Positions 50,435 to 60,068 of a stretch of 64,000 nucleotides of DNA are shown in pieces. How positions within the stretch are numbered: the first letter of the stretch is position 1; each line of letters begins with the position of its first letter. Under the pieces are notes generated by a model that was not told where the DNA came from, made no database searches, and saw only the letters and a program-made list of their open reading frames with translations. A program made the position numbers and the translations under genes. Source of the DNA: Algirhabdus cladophorae (lineage in GTDB: Bacteria; Pseudomonadota; Alphaproteobacteria; Rhodobacterales; Rhodobacteraceae); the NCBI RefSeq assembly GCF_044772865.1, contig NZ_CP173029.1, forward strand, positions 310,001 through 374,000, given 5' to 3'.

Positions 50435-53250
50435 TTGCCTACCTTCCATTCAAGGTTTTCCGGACCGCGACCAACGGGGGATTTGATCGGGTCAAAGCGC
50501 GGTTGAGATTCCGTTGGTGCGTCGGCCCGTTCGATTTTCACTTTCAGGTCGAACCACGCGGCTTGGCCTGTGATCGGATCGGAATTGGACCAGCGCAACC
50601 CGTCGCCTTTTGGCGGCATCAATTCGTGGATCAGGTGGTTCAGCAAGAAGCCTTTGGTGGCTTCGGGTGCATCTTTGTCCAAGGCCCATGCGCCTTTGCG
50701 TTTGCCGATGGCGTTCCATGTCCAGACCGTGTTCTCGTTCAGGGCGGCCATGTGGGCGACTGGCACTGTGATCTCGCCATGGGGGGATGTCACCCGCGCC
50801 CAATCGCCGTCGGCGAACCCATTGGCCTGCCAGATTTTGGTGGGCACGTAGAGCGGGTTGTGGCCGTGGATTTGGCGCAACCACGCGTTTTGGCTGCCCC
50901 AAGAATGGTACATCGCCATGGGGCGTTGAGTCAGGGCGTTGACAGTGAATTCGTCGTTGTGGCTATCGACTGAATCGTACCAGATCGGCAGCGGATCCAT
51001 CTTGGTTTTGATCTGTTCGCGCAAGTGATCTGGCGGTTGGCGGTCGCCGTGGCCTTCGGCGGCCAGTTGGAATTTGCGCATCGGTTCGACGTAGAGTTGG
51101 AAGATGTAGGGCTGAACGCTGTCGTAGAAGCCTTTTTCTACCGCCCAGTCCTGATAGGCCATGTTCCACGGTTTGTAGTAGCGGGCATTGTCGGGCACGT
51201 CTTCGTGCCAGAAGCCCCCATTGGCGATGTAGCTGTCCAGTTGGCCTTCGTTGGCCTCGCCACGTCCGCCTTGCAACCCCTTTTCGCCCATACGCCAACC
51301 GGCCAATGGACCTACACCGGGTCGGCGGATGTGGTTGGTGATATAATCAGCGTAATCGTCGTATTTCTGGCTGCCGTCCTCATTAACAAAACCGGGCAGA
51401 CCAAGGCGCGCGCCCAAATCACAGAGCACAGATTGGAAGCCTTTGACGTTGCGATCAGGTTCGATCACGGGCCAGCGAATGGCATCTGCCACGCCGTCAG
51501 CCTCGCAGATCGGACGATCCAGAAGGCTGATGCAGTCGTGGCGTTCCAGATAGGTGGCGTCCGGCAGGATCAAGTCGGCATAGGCCACCATTTCGGAAGA
51601 ATAGGCATCGGAATAGATGATGCGCGGGATCACATATTCGCCGTCCTCGGTTTTATCCGTCAGCATCTCCATCACGCCGCGCGTGTTCATGCTGCTGTTC
51701 CACGACATGTTCGCCATATACATAAACAGCGTATCGATTTTGTAAGGGTCACCGGCATAGGCGTTGGAGATCACCATATGCATCAAGCCATGGCTGGACA
51801 TGGGGTTTTCCCAAGTGAAGGCCTTGTCGATGCGGGCAGGGGTCCCGTCATCCTTAAGGGCCAGATCGTCAGGACCGTGCACGAACCCAAGATGTGGGCC
51901 ATCCAATGCGCCGCCCGGTGTCACTTTGCAGTGCGGTTTGGGGTGGGCCGTTGGGGGCTTGGGATAAGGGGGTTTAAAGCGGAAACCACCGGGAACTTCG
52001 ACGCTACCGAGGATGATTTGCAACACGTGCAGCGCGCGGCAGGTCTGAAATCCGTTGGCGTGGGCGGAAATTCCGCGCATGGAGTGGAAGCTGACTGGAC
52101 GCCCGATCATCTTGGGGTGTTTTACGCCCCGAAAATCGGTCCATTCCTGATCAATCTCGATGGCTTCGTCAAAGGCCACGCGGGCGATTTCAGCGGCGAT
52201 GTGTTTGATCTTTTCCGCTTTGATCCCAGTAGCATCCGCCACATTCTCGGGGGCATATTGTTCGTCCAGATAGCGTTCCGCCATCAAATGAAACACAGGC
52301 ACATGGGTGAACCCGCCGTGGCGATAGGTGGCGCTGAGGTCAGGCTCGACCCCTTTGCCGTCAAAGGCTGCAGGTTTGCCTGTGCGGCGGTCAATGACCA
52401 GTGGTTTACCATCGCTGTCCTTCAGGAAAAGGCCAAATTCAGCACTGTCGGGGTCTTGATTGACCAGGACGGGCGCGTTGGTGAGGCGGGCCAGATAGTC
52501 CAGATCAATCTTGCCTGCTTTCATCAGTTCATGGATCAAAGCAAGGATCAGCAAACCGTCTGTGCCCGGCGTAATGCCCAGCCATTCGTCAGCAACCGCG
52601 TTGTAGCCCGAACGGATTGGGTTCACACCGATGACTTTGGCGCCGCGTTTTTTCAGCTTGCCCAGACCCATCTTAATCGGGTTGCTGTCGTGATCTTCGG
52701 CGACACCAAACAGCATGAATAGCTTGGTGTTGTCCCAATCCGGCTGGCCAAATTCCCAGAACGCGCCGCCCATCGTGTAGATACCAGCGGCGGCCATGTT
52801 GACGGAACAAAACCCGCCATGAGCTGCATAGTTGGGTGTGCCGAACCCCTGTGCCCAGAAGGAGGTGAACGACTGCGACTGATCGCGGCCGGTAAAGAAG
52901 GCCAGCTTTTCAGGGTTGTCGCGGCGAATTGGGGTCAGCCATTTTTCGGCGATGTCATAGGCTTCATCCCAAGAAATCTCTTCAAACTCGCCCGAACCAC
53001 GCTCGCCCACACGTTTCATCGGGGCGCGCAGACGCGATGGCGCGTTGACCTGCATGATGCCTGCGCTGCCCTTGGCACACAGAACCCCTTTGTTCACCGG
53101 GTGGTCTTTGTTGCCTTCGATATAGGCCACTTTCCCATCTTTCATATGGACGTTGATCCCGCAGCGGCAGGCGCACATGTAGCATGTCGTCTTGCGGATC
53201 TCGTCGCTGACTTTGGGTGAGGTGTCGACAAAAGGTTGGTCTTTGGGCAT
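50431..53250 (-). CDS. soeA: Sulfite dehydrogenase molybdopterin subunit SoeA
   Basis: A 939-residue molybdopterin oxidoreductase. N-terminal [4Fe-4S] site Cys23/26/30/58 (TTCYMCACRCGINV ... GVLCAKG), then bis-MGD-binding domains (GRDQSQSFTSFWAQGFG; GVNPIRSGYNAVADEW; C-terminal MYHSWGSQNAWLRQIHGHNPLYV). There is no Tat signal, which separates SoeA from periplasmic DmsA/PsrA-type enzymes. With SoeB and SoeC it oxidises sulfite from the Xsc reaction to sulfate. Begins 31 bp after the TSUP gene, so probably in the same transcript as xsc. Confidence 0.9.
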   Translation of the reverse strand: MPKDQPFVDTSPKVSDEIRKTTCYMCACRCGINVHMKDGKVAYIEGNKDHPVNKGVLCAKGSAGIMQVNAPSRLRAPMKRVGERGSGEFEEISWDEAYDIAEKWLTPIRRDNPEKLAFFTGRDQSQSFTSFWAQGFGTPNYAAHGGFCSVNMAAAGIYTMGGAFWEFGQPDWDNTKLFMLFGVAEDHDSNPIKMGLGKLKKRGAKVIGVNPIRSGYNAVADEWLGITPGTDGLLILALIHELMKAGKIDLDYLARLTNAPVLVNQDPDSAEFGLFLKDSDGKPLVIDRRTGKPAAFDGKGVEPDLSATYRHGGFTHVPVFHLMAERYLDEQYAPENVADATGIKAEKIKHIAAEIARVAFDEAIEIDQEWTDFRGVKHPKMIGRPVSFHSMRGISAHANGFQTCRALHVLQIILGSVEVPGGFRFKPPYPKPPTAHPKPHCKVTPGGALDGPHLGFVHGPDDLALKDDGTPARIDKAFTWENPMSSHGLMHMVISNAYAGDPYKIDTLFMYMANMSWNSSMNTRGVMEMLTDKTEDGEYVIPRIIYSDAYSSEMVAYADLILPDATYLERHDCISLLDRPICEADGVADAIRWPVIEPDRNVKGFQSVLCDLGARLGLPGFVNEDGSQKYDDYADYITNHIRRPGVGPLAGWRMGEKGLQGGRGEANEGQLDSYIANGGFWHEDVPDNARYYKPWNMAYQDWAVEKGFYDSVQPYIFQLYVEPMRKFQLAAEGHGDRQPPDHLREQIKTKMDPLPIWYDSVDSHNDEFTVNALTQRPMAMYHSWGSQNAWLRQIHGHNPLYVPTKIWQANGFADGDWARVTSPHGEITVPVAHMAALNENTVWTWNAIGKRKGAWALDKDAPEATKGFLLNHLIHELMPPKGDGLRWSNSDPITGQAAWFDLKVKIERADAPTESQPRFDPIKSPVGRGPENLEWKVGK

Positions 53251-53281
53251 CAGATCATGTCCTTTGGAATAGTGGCGGGCA

Positions 53282-54037
53282 TCAGCGCGATACCCCCATG
53301 CGTATCAAACCTGCGGCTGCCAGACCAATCAAAAGCGTCAGGCAAAAGGGCTTGTAATAGGGTTCATATTTTGGAGTGAAAAAGGTCTTGCCGATCCAGA
53401 CACCGGCCAATGTTGGCACAGCCAAAGCCAGCCCACGTATAATCGCATCGCGGTCCATAATTCCCGATAGGGAATAGCTGACCAAAGAGGTCACTGCACC
53501 AAGGAACAAAAACAGCACGAGATTGGCGCGCATTTCGCGAGCTTGGGTGTTTTGTGCCAAGACAAAAAGGGCAATAACCATGCCGCCAATGCTGGCAAGG
53601 CCTGTCACAATCCCTGCACAAAGCCCCGCTGTGGCCGTCCCAGATTTTGTTGCCAAAAAGGGCAGTCTTATTTTGGCCAGTTGCGTTGCCGCCAAAACAG
53701 CCACAAGGACCAATGCGATGGTTTTTGACGCTTCCAGTGAAATCGACATCGTGGCCCAAAGTCCCAGTGGCACCCCAATGGCCGAGGCCCCGGCAAGCAA
53801 AAAGACCACGGGTTTGTTTGCGTCTTTAAACCCGCCGCGCAGCATCAATACCGAGGCCGCCATTTCAAGCCACCAACAAATTGGGATCAGGGCAACCGGT
53901 GGTAGGATGATCGTGCCAGCCGCCATCACCAGTGCCGATAAGGCAAAGCCTGAGAACCCGCGAACAACCCCTGCTGCAAAGCAAATCGCGATCAACAACG
54001 CCATGTCCTGCGGAGGAAGGTTGAGCGCGTCCCACAT
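53282..54037 (-). CDS. TSUP-family permease (TauE/SafE type), probable sulfur-anion exporter
   Basis: A 251-residue membrane protein with about eight helices and two TSUP repeats (ICFAAGVVRGFSGFALSALVMAAG; GLCAGIVTGLASIGGMVIALFVLA). Position between pta and soeA suggests export of sulfite or sulfate arising from taurine. Its ATG lies directly against the pta stop. Confidence 0.85.
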   Translation of the reverse strand: MWDALNLPPQDMALLIAICFAAGVVRGFSGFALSALVMAAGTIILPPVALIPICWWLEMAASVLMLRGGFKDANKPVVFLLAGASAIGVPLGLWATMSISLEASKTIALVLVAVLAATQLAKIRLPFLATKSGTATAGLCAGIVTGLASIGGMVIALFVLAQNTQAREMRANLVLFLFLGAVTSLVSYSLSGIMDRDAIIRGLALAVPTLAGVWIGKTFFTPKYEPYYKPFCLTLLIGLAAAGLIRMGVSR

Positions 54038-55057
54038 TTATGTGGATGCCTGCACGGCAGTGACGGCGATCATAGCGAGGACATCCTCGGCCACACAGCC
54101 GCGCGACAGATCATTGGCGGGTTTTGCGAGGCCTTGCAGGACGGGTCCGATGGCCGTTGCCCCACCAAAGCGCTGGGCCATTTTGTAGCCGATGTTGCCG
54201 GCGTCCAGATTGGGGAAGATCAACACATTGGCTTCGCCTGCAACGTCGCTGTCTGGTGCTTTGGCCGCGGCAACAGATGGAACCAAGGCCGCATCCAGTT
54301 GCAATTCGCCATCAACGGCCAGATCTGGCGCGGCAGCCTGAACCAGCGCCAAGGCTTGGGTGACTTTGTCGACATTTGGATGACGCGCGCTGCCTTTTGT
54401 CGAGAAGGACAGCATGCCAACGCGGGGCGTGTCGCCCATCAGGCTTGCAAAACTAGCCGCGGCTTGTTGGGTGATCGCGGCCAGTTCATTGGCATCGGGA
54501 TCAATGACCATTCCGCAATCGGAAAAGACCATAGCCGGTTCCCCCAAGGGATGATCCGCGGGCAGGCACATCAGGAAAAAGCTGGACACAATGGCGGCGT
54601 CCGGGGCCTTGCCGATCACATGTAAGGCGGCGCGTACGGTGTCCGATGTCGTCGCCACAGCACCGCCAACTGTGCCGTCCGCATGGCCTAGACGTACCAA
54701 TAGGGCGGCGAAGATCAGCGGATCACGCACCAATTTCGCAGCGGTTTCCAGCGTCACACCTTTTTTAGCGCGCAGTTCCGCATATGTCGCGGCGCAAGTT
54801 TCGTGGAGATCGGTGTTGTCGGGGTCGTGGATCGTGATGCCGCAGAGGTCGCCGCCTTGAGTGGCGATTTCGGCCTCAACGGCGGATGTATCTCCGACCA
54901 GAATGATCTGTGCGAGACCCATTTTGCGGGCCTCCAAAGCGGCAGAAACGACCCGTGGGTCGCTTCCTTCGCTCAACGCGACGGTCTTGGGTGTTGCCGC
55001 CGCACGATCCATCAAGGATGCAAGCGGCGGCAACATGATTTCAGAACCTATGGGCAT
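54038..55057 (-). CDS. pta: Phosphate acetyltransferase
   Basis: Converts the acetyl phosphate made by Xsc to acetyl-CoA. The 339-residue short-form protein has SEGSDPRVVSAALEARKMGLAQIILVG, GLCGITI-like segment, GGAVATTSDTVRAALHVIG, SSFFLMCLPA and the C-terminal NIGYKMAQRFGGATAIGPVLQGLAKPANDLSRGC. It starts 6 bp after xsc. Confidence 0.95.
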   Translation of the reverse strand: MPIGSEIMLPPLASLMDRAAATPKTVALSEGSDPRVVSAALEARKMGLAQIILVGDTSAVEAEIATQGGDLCGITIHDPDNTDLHETCAATYAELRAKKGVTLETAAKLVRDPLIFAALLVRLGHADGTVGGAVATTSDTVRAALHVIGKAPDAAIVSSFFLMCLPADHPLGEPAMVFSDCGMVIDPDANELAAITQQAAASFASLMGDTPRVGMLSFSTKGSARHPNVDKVTQALALVQAAAPDLAVDGELQLDAALVPSVAAAKAPDSDVAGEANVLIFPNLDAGNIGYKMAQRFGGATAIGPVLQGLAKPANDLSRGCVAEDVLAMIAVTAVQAST

Positions 55058-55063
55058 ACAGGC

Positions 55064-56833
55064 TTATTCAGCCGCCATGTCTGTGGCCGTTACGCCAGCA
55101 ACTTTGACTGGCTTTTTCATCGCGTCGCGACGGAACGGCTCGCCCAGTTCTTTGTTCAACAGCACTTCGATGAAGGTTGTTTTGTTTTCTTCCATTTGGC
55201 CTTTGACAGCTGTGTTCAGCGCATCTGTCAGCTCGTCCATTGAGGCAACTTGCACACCGATCAAACCGCACGCATCGGCGATTTTCGCATAGGACACGTT
55301 TGTGTCCAACTCAGTGCCAACAAAGTTGTCATCGAACCACAATGTTGTGTTCCGCTTTTCAGCGCCCCACTGGTAGTTGCGGAAAATGATCATTGTCATC
55401 GGGGGCCAATCGCCGCGACCAACGGACACCATTTCGTTCATGGAAATCCCGAAAGCACCGTCGCCAGCAAAGCCAACCACTGGAACGTCTGGGCAGCCGA
55501 TTTTCGCACCAGCAATCGCCGGGAAGCCGTAGCCACAAGGACCAAACAGGCCCGGCGCCAGATATTTGCGGCTTTCCTCAAAGGATGGATAGGCGTTGCC
55601 GATGGCGCAGTTGTTGCCGATGTCGGACGAGATGATTGCGTTCTTGGGCAAAGCAGACTGGATCGCACGCCATGCCATGCGCGGCGACATTTTGTTTGGC
55701 TCGGCAGCACGGGCACGCTCGTTCCATGTGGTGCCTGGATCGTCTTCTTCGTGGTCCAGCGATGTCAGTTCCTGGGCCCATGCGGATTTCGTTTGGGCGA
55801 TCATGGCTTTACGGTCTGCGCGGCCTGCGTCGCCTGCCGAACTGGACAACTGAGCCATAATGCCTTCGGCCACTTTTTTGGCGTCTCCAACGATACCCAC
55901 AGTGACCTTTTTGGTCAGGCCAATACGGTCTGGGTTGATGTCGACTTGAATGATTTTCGCGTCTGTTGGCCAATAATCAATGCCGTACCCGGGCAGGGTC
56001 GAGAACGGGTTCAAACGTGTGCCCAAGGCCAAAACAACATCGGCTTTGGAAATCAATTCCATGCCTGCCTTGGAGCCGTTGTAGCCCAGCGGGCCTGCAA
56101 ACAATGGGTGGTTGCCCGGGAAGGCGTCGTTGTGCTGGTAGCCCACACAAACCGGTGCGTCCAACGTTTCGGCCAGCTTAGCAGAGGCTTCGATACCACC
56201 TGCCAAAACAACACCGGCGCCGTTCAGGATCACTGGGAACTTTGCGGAGGACAGCAATTCAGCCGCTGTTTTGACAGCTTCTTCGCCACCGGCAGGGCGC
56301 TCGAATTCGACTTTTACAGGCAGTTCGATGTCGACGACTTGTGTCCAGAAGTCACGCGGGATGTTGATCTGGGCCGGGGCCGAGGCGCGGTAGGCCTGCA
56401 TGATCACACGGTTCAATGTCTCGGCGATGCGGGACGGGTCGCGCACTTCTTCTTGATAGGCCACACAGTCAGCAAACAGGTTCATCTGCTCCATCTCTTG
56501 GAAGCCACCTTGGCCGATGGTTTTGTTTGCAGCCTGAGGCGTGACCAACAACAATGGTGTGTGATTCCAGTAGGCAGTTTTAACGGACGTTACAAAGTTG
56601 GTAATGCCCGGACCGTTTTGTGCAATCATCATCGACATTTCGCCAGTGGCGCGTGTGTAGCCGTCAGCCATCATGCCAGCGGTCATTTCATGGGCGCAAT
56701 CCCAGAACTTGATGCCAGCAGCAGGGAAAATGTCAGAGATCGGCATCATGGCCGAACCGATGATCCCAAAGGCGTGTTTGATCCCGTGCATTTGCAGGGT
56801 TTTTACGAAGGCTTCTTCTGTAGTCATTTTCAT
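55064..56833 (-). CDS. xsc: Sulfoacetaldehyde acetyltransferase
   Basis: A TPP enzyme cleaving sulfoacetaldehyde with phosphate to acetyl phosphate and sulfite. The 589-residue protein matches Xsc: FGIIGSAMMPISDIFPAAGI, AHEMTAGMMADGYTRATGEMSM (TPP-activating Glu), QEMEQMNLFADCVAY, and the TPP/Mg motif GFAGDGAFGISMNE ... RNYQWGAEKRNT. Start 56833 (MKMTTEEAF) has GAGGA 8 nt upstream. Two TauR-like half-sites lie 83-101 bp upstream. Confidence 0.96.
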   Translation of the reverse strand: MKMTTEEAFVKTLQMHGIKHAFGIIGSAMMPISDIFPAAGIKFWDCAHEMTAGMMADGYTRATGEMSMMIAQNGPGITNFVTSVKTAYWNHTPLLLVTPQAANKTIGQGGFQEMEQMNLFADCVAYQEEVRDPSRIAETLNRVIMQAYRASAPAQINIPRDFWTQVVDIELPVKVEFERPAGGEEAVKTAAELLSSAKFPVILNGAGVVLAGGIEASAKLAETLDAPVCVGYQHNDAFPGNHPLFAGPLGYNGSKAGMELISKADVVLALGTRLNPFSTLPGYGIDYWPTDAKIIQVDINPDRIGLTKKVTVGIVGDAKKVAEGIMAQLSSSAGDAGRADRKAMIAQTKSAWAQELTSLDHEEDDPGTTWNERARAAEPNKMSPRMAWRAIQSALPKNAIISSDIGNNCAIGNAYPSFEESRKYLAPGLFGPCGYGFPAIAGAKIGCPDVPVVGFAGDGAFGISMNEMVSVGRGDWPPMTMIIFRNYQWGAEKRNTTLWFDDNFVGTELDTNVSYAKIADACGLIGVQVASMDELTDALNTAVKGQMEENKTTFIEVLLNKELGEPFRRDAMKKPVKVAGVTATDMAAE

Positions 56834-56915
56834 GGGGTCAGTCCTCGGGGTTGGCAAGATTGGCAGGCCACGCAATTGCAGCCCAAATGTCTGTGTGTGT
56901 CATACGAAAATTCAA

Positions 56916-56934
56916 GAGGTCCAGCTAGGGCCAG
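56916..56934 (-). promoter_or_regulatory. TauR-like half-sites upstream of xsc
   Basis: Read on the minus strand, CTGGCCCTA (from 56934 to 56926) and CTGGACCTC (56924 to 56916) are adjacent direct repeats at 10-bp spacing in the 215 bp between tauR and xsc. They resemble the CTGGACYTAA repeats I recall for Rhodobacter capsulatus TauR and point in the direction of xsc transcription. Confidence 0.6.
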
Positions 56935-57014
56935 ATTATGGCCAAAATAGCCTTCCCCATAGGTCCAGTAAATATAAAAATGAGAAAAAAAGTCTCAATA
57001 ATTGATAAAAAGGC

Positions 57015-57041
57015 AAAACGAAAAAAGAATTTTCCCGTTTT
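57015..57041 (-). terminator. Probable terminator after tauR
   Basis: AAAACG (57015-57020) and CGTTTT (57036-57041) with a T-rich loop on the minus strand lie 8 bp after the tauR stop. The stem is weak and AT-rich. Confidence 0.4.
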
Positions 57042-57048
57042 TAGGAAT

Positions 57049-58512
57049 TTAGAATGGCGAATTAAGGGTTTTTGCCAACAGATTCACACCGGCTTCAATC
57101 TTTGATGCAGGAATCGAAGAATAGGCGAGGCGGTAATAGTTTTTCGGCGGGGTCTCGGCACCGAAAAACGGGGCGCCCGGTTCGATCAGAACGCCTTTGG
57201 ATCGCAACCGCTCGGCAAGGGTCTGAGTGTCGACATCTGGGGCAGTGCGCATCCAGAAACTTGAGCCGCCATAAACGCCTTGGCCGGCGATATCCAATCC
57301 ATGCTGGTTTAACGCGGCTTCCATGACTTGGCGCCGTTCGAAATAGGCTTTGCCCATGCGCCGGATCAACGCATCGTAGTGACCGAGCGACAGAAAATAG
57401 GCCGCTGTGCGTTGGATATGGCCCGGTGGGTGGCGCAGGACGGAACTGCGCAGGGCGCGCGCCTCGTCGATAAAGGGTTTCGGCCCGACCAAATAGCCAA
57501 GACGCAATCCCGGAAAGAGAGATTTTGAGAAGCTACCGATATAGATCACACGGCCATCTTGATCCAATGATTTCAGGGCAGGGGACGGGGATTTGAGGAA
57601 CGACATTTCGAATTCGTAGTCATCTTCGACGATCAGAAAGTCGTCCTCCCGTGCCCGTGCCAGCAAAGCCTGCCGTCGGCTGAGCGGCATAGTTGCTGTT
57701 GTCGGGCATTGGTGCGAAGGGGTCGTGAACACAACATCGGTGTCAGGTGGTAATTCCTCGGACGGCAGCCCGTCGCGGTCTACGGGGATCGGGGCCAAAT
57801 GGCAGCGCGATTGGGTCAGGATATCGCGCAGCGATGGATAACAAGGGTCCTCGATCGCTGCGGTGCGCCTTTGGGTCAGCAGAATTTGCGCTGCCATCCA
57901 TAGCGCGTTCTGCGCGCCCATCGTAACAAGGATTTCGTCGGGTTGGGCGATGATGCCGCGGCGTGGCAGGGTATGACGCGCAATAAATTCGATTAGCTTG
58001 GGATCGTCTTCGTCATAGTAGTCGGTGGTTAGGGACGAAAAATCCTTCTTTCCAAGGGCTTGTAGGGCACACAGCCGCCAATTCGCACTATCGAAAAGTG
58101 TCTCATCAGCCTGTCCGTATATGAATGGATAGGTGTAATCACGCCAGTCTTTGGGTTTGATAAACGGCGTCCCGCCAGAAAACCTTTGACCCAAGGCCCG
58201 TGACCAATCGACTGTGTCTGCTGCGGTTCTGGTGGCTTTGAAATTTGGGGGCTGTGGGGCGTCGTCCGAGACGTAATAGCCCGAGCGACCCTTTGAGGCG
58301 ATGTAGTCGTCGGCCAGCAATTCCGTATAGGCCAGAGTGATTGTGATCCGACTGACGCCAAGATGGCTGGCCAATTTCCGCGAAGAGGGGAGTTTTTCGC
58401 CCACACGAAACCGCCCCGACAAGATGCCTTCCGCAATCATTTGACGGATTTGAGCCTGCAATGTGCCTTGGGCGGTTGGATCCCAAAAGAAACTGTCTGC
58501 CGAGATAGCCAT
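57049..58512 (-). CDS. tauR: Taurine-responsive MocR-type regulator TauR
   Basis: A 487-residue MocR/GntR protein. N-terminal winged helix (LQAQIRQMIAEGILSGRFRVGEKLPSSRKLASHLGVSRITITLAY, about 18-62) joined to a fold-type-I aminotransferase domain; the PLP-binding Lys is in GSFSKSLFPGLRLGY. In R. capsulatus TauR activates tpa and tauABC when taurine is present; PLP and taurine are thought to act together. It lies between tpa and xsc, all minus strand. Its ATG is 7 bp from a pair of its own likely binding repeats. Confidence 0.9.
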   Translation of the reverse strand: MAISADSFFWDPTAQGTLQAQIRQMIAEGILSGRFRVGEKLPSSRKLASHLGVSRITITLAYTELLADDYIASKGRSGYYVSDDAPQPPNFKATRTAADTVDWSRALGQRFSGGTPFIKPKDWRDYTYPFIYGQADETLFDSANWRLCALQALGKKDFSSLTTDYYDEDDPKLIEFIARHTLPRRGIIAQPDEILVTMGAQNALWMAAQILLTQRRTAAIEDPCYPSLRDILTQSRCHLAPIPVDRDGLPSEELPPDTDVVFTTPSHQCPTTATMPLSRRQALLARAREDDFLIVEDDYEFEMSFLKSPSPALKSLDQDGRVIYIGSFSKSLFPGLRLGYLVGPKPFIDEARALRSSVLRHPPGHIQRTAAYFLSLGHYDALIRRMGKAYFERRQVMEAALNQHGLDIAGQGVYGGSSFWMRTAPDVDTQTLAERLRSKGVLIEPGAPFFGAETPPKNYYRLAYSSIPASKIEAGVNLLAKTLNSPF

Positions 58513-58518
58513 ATCAAA

Positions 58519-58550
58519 CTGGACCTAAGTTGCAATCAGTTTGGACTTAA
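58519..58550 (+). promoter_or_regulatory. TauR-like direct repeats upstream of tauR
   Basis: CTGGACCTAA (58519-58528) and TTGGACTTAA (58541-58550) repeat at 22 bp just upstream of the tauR ATG, on the strand opposite to tauR transcription. The first is an exact match to the recalled CTGGACYTAA consensus. Orientation and closeness to the start suggest autorepression. Confidence 0.7.
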
Positions 58551-58584
58551 ATAGCGGGGGCCACAACCCCCGCCAGTGGATGGG

Positions 58585-59976
58585 CTAGCCGACCACCCGT
58601 GTCAAAGCTTGGTCAACTGCATCTGCCAAGTGATCGAGGTTGTCTTTGTTTGCGATCAAAGCAGGTGAGAAACACAACGTGTTGTTGAGACCCGGCAGGG
58701 ACCGGTTGGTGGCGCCAATGATCACACCTTGGGCCATACAATCGCCTACCACCGCTTGGACCATCTTTTCGTCCAAGGCTTCGCGGGTGTCACGGTCTTT
58801 GACCAATTCAGCACCCAAAAACAGACCTTTGCCACGGACATCGCCGATGCAGGTGTGTTTGTCTGCCAGTTCTTCCAGCTTGCCAAAGAAGTAGGCGCCC
58901 ATGTCTACGGTATTTTGCAGCAGGCCTTCCTCTTCGATGATGGCCATGTTTTCCAATGCGGCCGCAGGGCCGGCTGTGCATCCACCAAAGGTCGAAATAT
59001 CGCGGAAATACCCCATTGGGTCCGAGGCATCGTCTTTGAACATGTCGAAAACGGCTTCTGTGGTCACGCAGCACGAGATCGCCGCATAACCCGAGGCCAC
59101 GCCTTTGGCCATGGTCACGATGTCGGGTTTGATGTCGTAGTTTTGGTAGCCGAACCACGTGCCTGTGCGGCCAACGCCGCATACTACTTCGTCGATGTGC
59201 AGCAGGATGTCATATTTTTTGCAAATCTCTTGGACGGTTTCCCAATATCCTTCGGGCGGCGTGATCACGCCACCACCTGCTGTGATCGGCTCGAGGCAGA
59301 GCGCGCCTACAGTGTCAGGGCCTTCGCGCAGGATGACCTCTTCAATCGCGCGGGCGGCACGGATGCCATAGCTTTCGCCGTCAGGCAGGTTTTGGTCGGC
59401 ACCGCGATATTCAAGGCAATGCGGCACAGGGACAAAACCGGGTGTGAACGGACCATATTGGGCGTTGCGTTCTTCTTGGCCGCCCGCGGACAATGTGGCG
59501 ATTGTGGTGCCGTGGTAGTCGCGTTCGCGGTAGAGGATCTTGTGCTTTTTGCCGCCGTAGCGTTTGTGCGCAATCTGGCGCACCATCTTAAAGCCTTTTT
59601 CGTTGGCTTCAGAGCCGGAGTTGGCGAAATAGACGCGGCTCATTCCCGGCATTTTTTCGATCAGCTTTTCCGAGAATTGCGCGCCGGGGATCGAGCCTGC
59701 GGAGCCTGCAAAATAGTTTAGTTTGACCAGTTGATCGCGTACGGCATCGGCGATGCGTTCGCGACCATAGCCCACGTTTACAGTCCATACGCCGCCAGAT
59801 ACCCCATCAAGATGCTCTTTGCCCTTGATGTCCCAGACGTGAATGCCCTTGCCTTCGACAATAATGCGGGGATCAATCGTCTCGAAGGGCTTATGTTGAA
59901 TCAGGTGATGCCAGACGTGGGCGCGATCTGCTTCGACGATCTTCTCGGGATTGTTTGGTAAGAATGGAACATTCAT
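58585..59976 (-). CDS. tpa: Taurine-pyruvate aminotransferase
   Basis: Transfers the amino group of taurine to pyruvate, giving sulfoacetaldehyde and alanine. The 463-residue class-III enzyme has NSGSEANEKGFKMVRQ, LHIDEVVCGVGRTGTWFGYQ and MAKGVASGYAAISCC with the PLP Lys. Start 59976 (MNVPFLPNNPEKI) follows GGAGATCCTGAA. The alanine dehydrogenase that would regenerate pyruvate is not in the window. Confidence 0.95.
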   Translation of the reverse strand: MNVPFLPNNPEKIVEADRAHVWHHLIQHKPFETIDPRIIVEGKGIHVWDIKGKEHLDGVSGGVWTVNVGYGRERIADAVRDQLVKLNYFAGSAGSIPGAQFSEKLIEKMPGMSRVYFANSGSEANEKGFKMVRQIAHKRYGGKKHKILYRERDYHGTTIATLSAGGQEERNAQYGPFTPGFVPVPHCLEYRGADQNLPDGESYGIRAARAIEEVILREGPDTVGALCLEPITAGGGVITPPEGYWETVQEICKKYDILLHIDEVVCGVGRTGTWFGYQNYDIKPDIVTMAKGVASGYAAISCCVTTEAVFDMFKDDASDPMGYFRDISTFGGCTAGPAAALENMAIIEEEGLLQNTVDMGAYFFGKLEELADKHTCIGDVRGKGLFLGAELVKDRDTREALDEKMVQAVVGDCMAQGVIIGATNRSLPGLNNTLCFSPALIANKDNLDHLADAVDQALTRVVG

Positions 59977-60068
59977 TTCAGGATCTCCAAAACTGGCTGT
60001 GTTTTGCACGAATCTATTACATCACTGTGCTGTCAAATTTATATTTGGCCAATAGTTTCATCATCAAA

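Noticed and set aside
51025..52722. A 565-codon open frame opposite soeA
   Set aside because: Antisense to a clear molybdopterin oxidoreductase; the composition is a shadow of its codon bias and no family is recognisable.
48628..53250. A DMSO reductase (DmsABC) reading of the molybdoenzyme genes
   Set aside because: The catalytic and iron-sulfur subunits lack Tat signals and the genes follow xsc-pta, which fits cytoplasmic SoeABC better. Biochemistry would settle it.
55250..56950. A 566-codon open frame opposite xsc
   Set aside because: Shadow of xsc; no start signals and His/Cys/Phe-rich composition typical of antisense frames.
56980..57105. A short Lys-rich plus-strand ORF between xsc and the tauR 3' end
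   Set aside because: AT-rich, lies over the likely tauR terminator and runs into tauR antisense.
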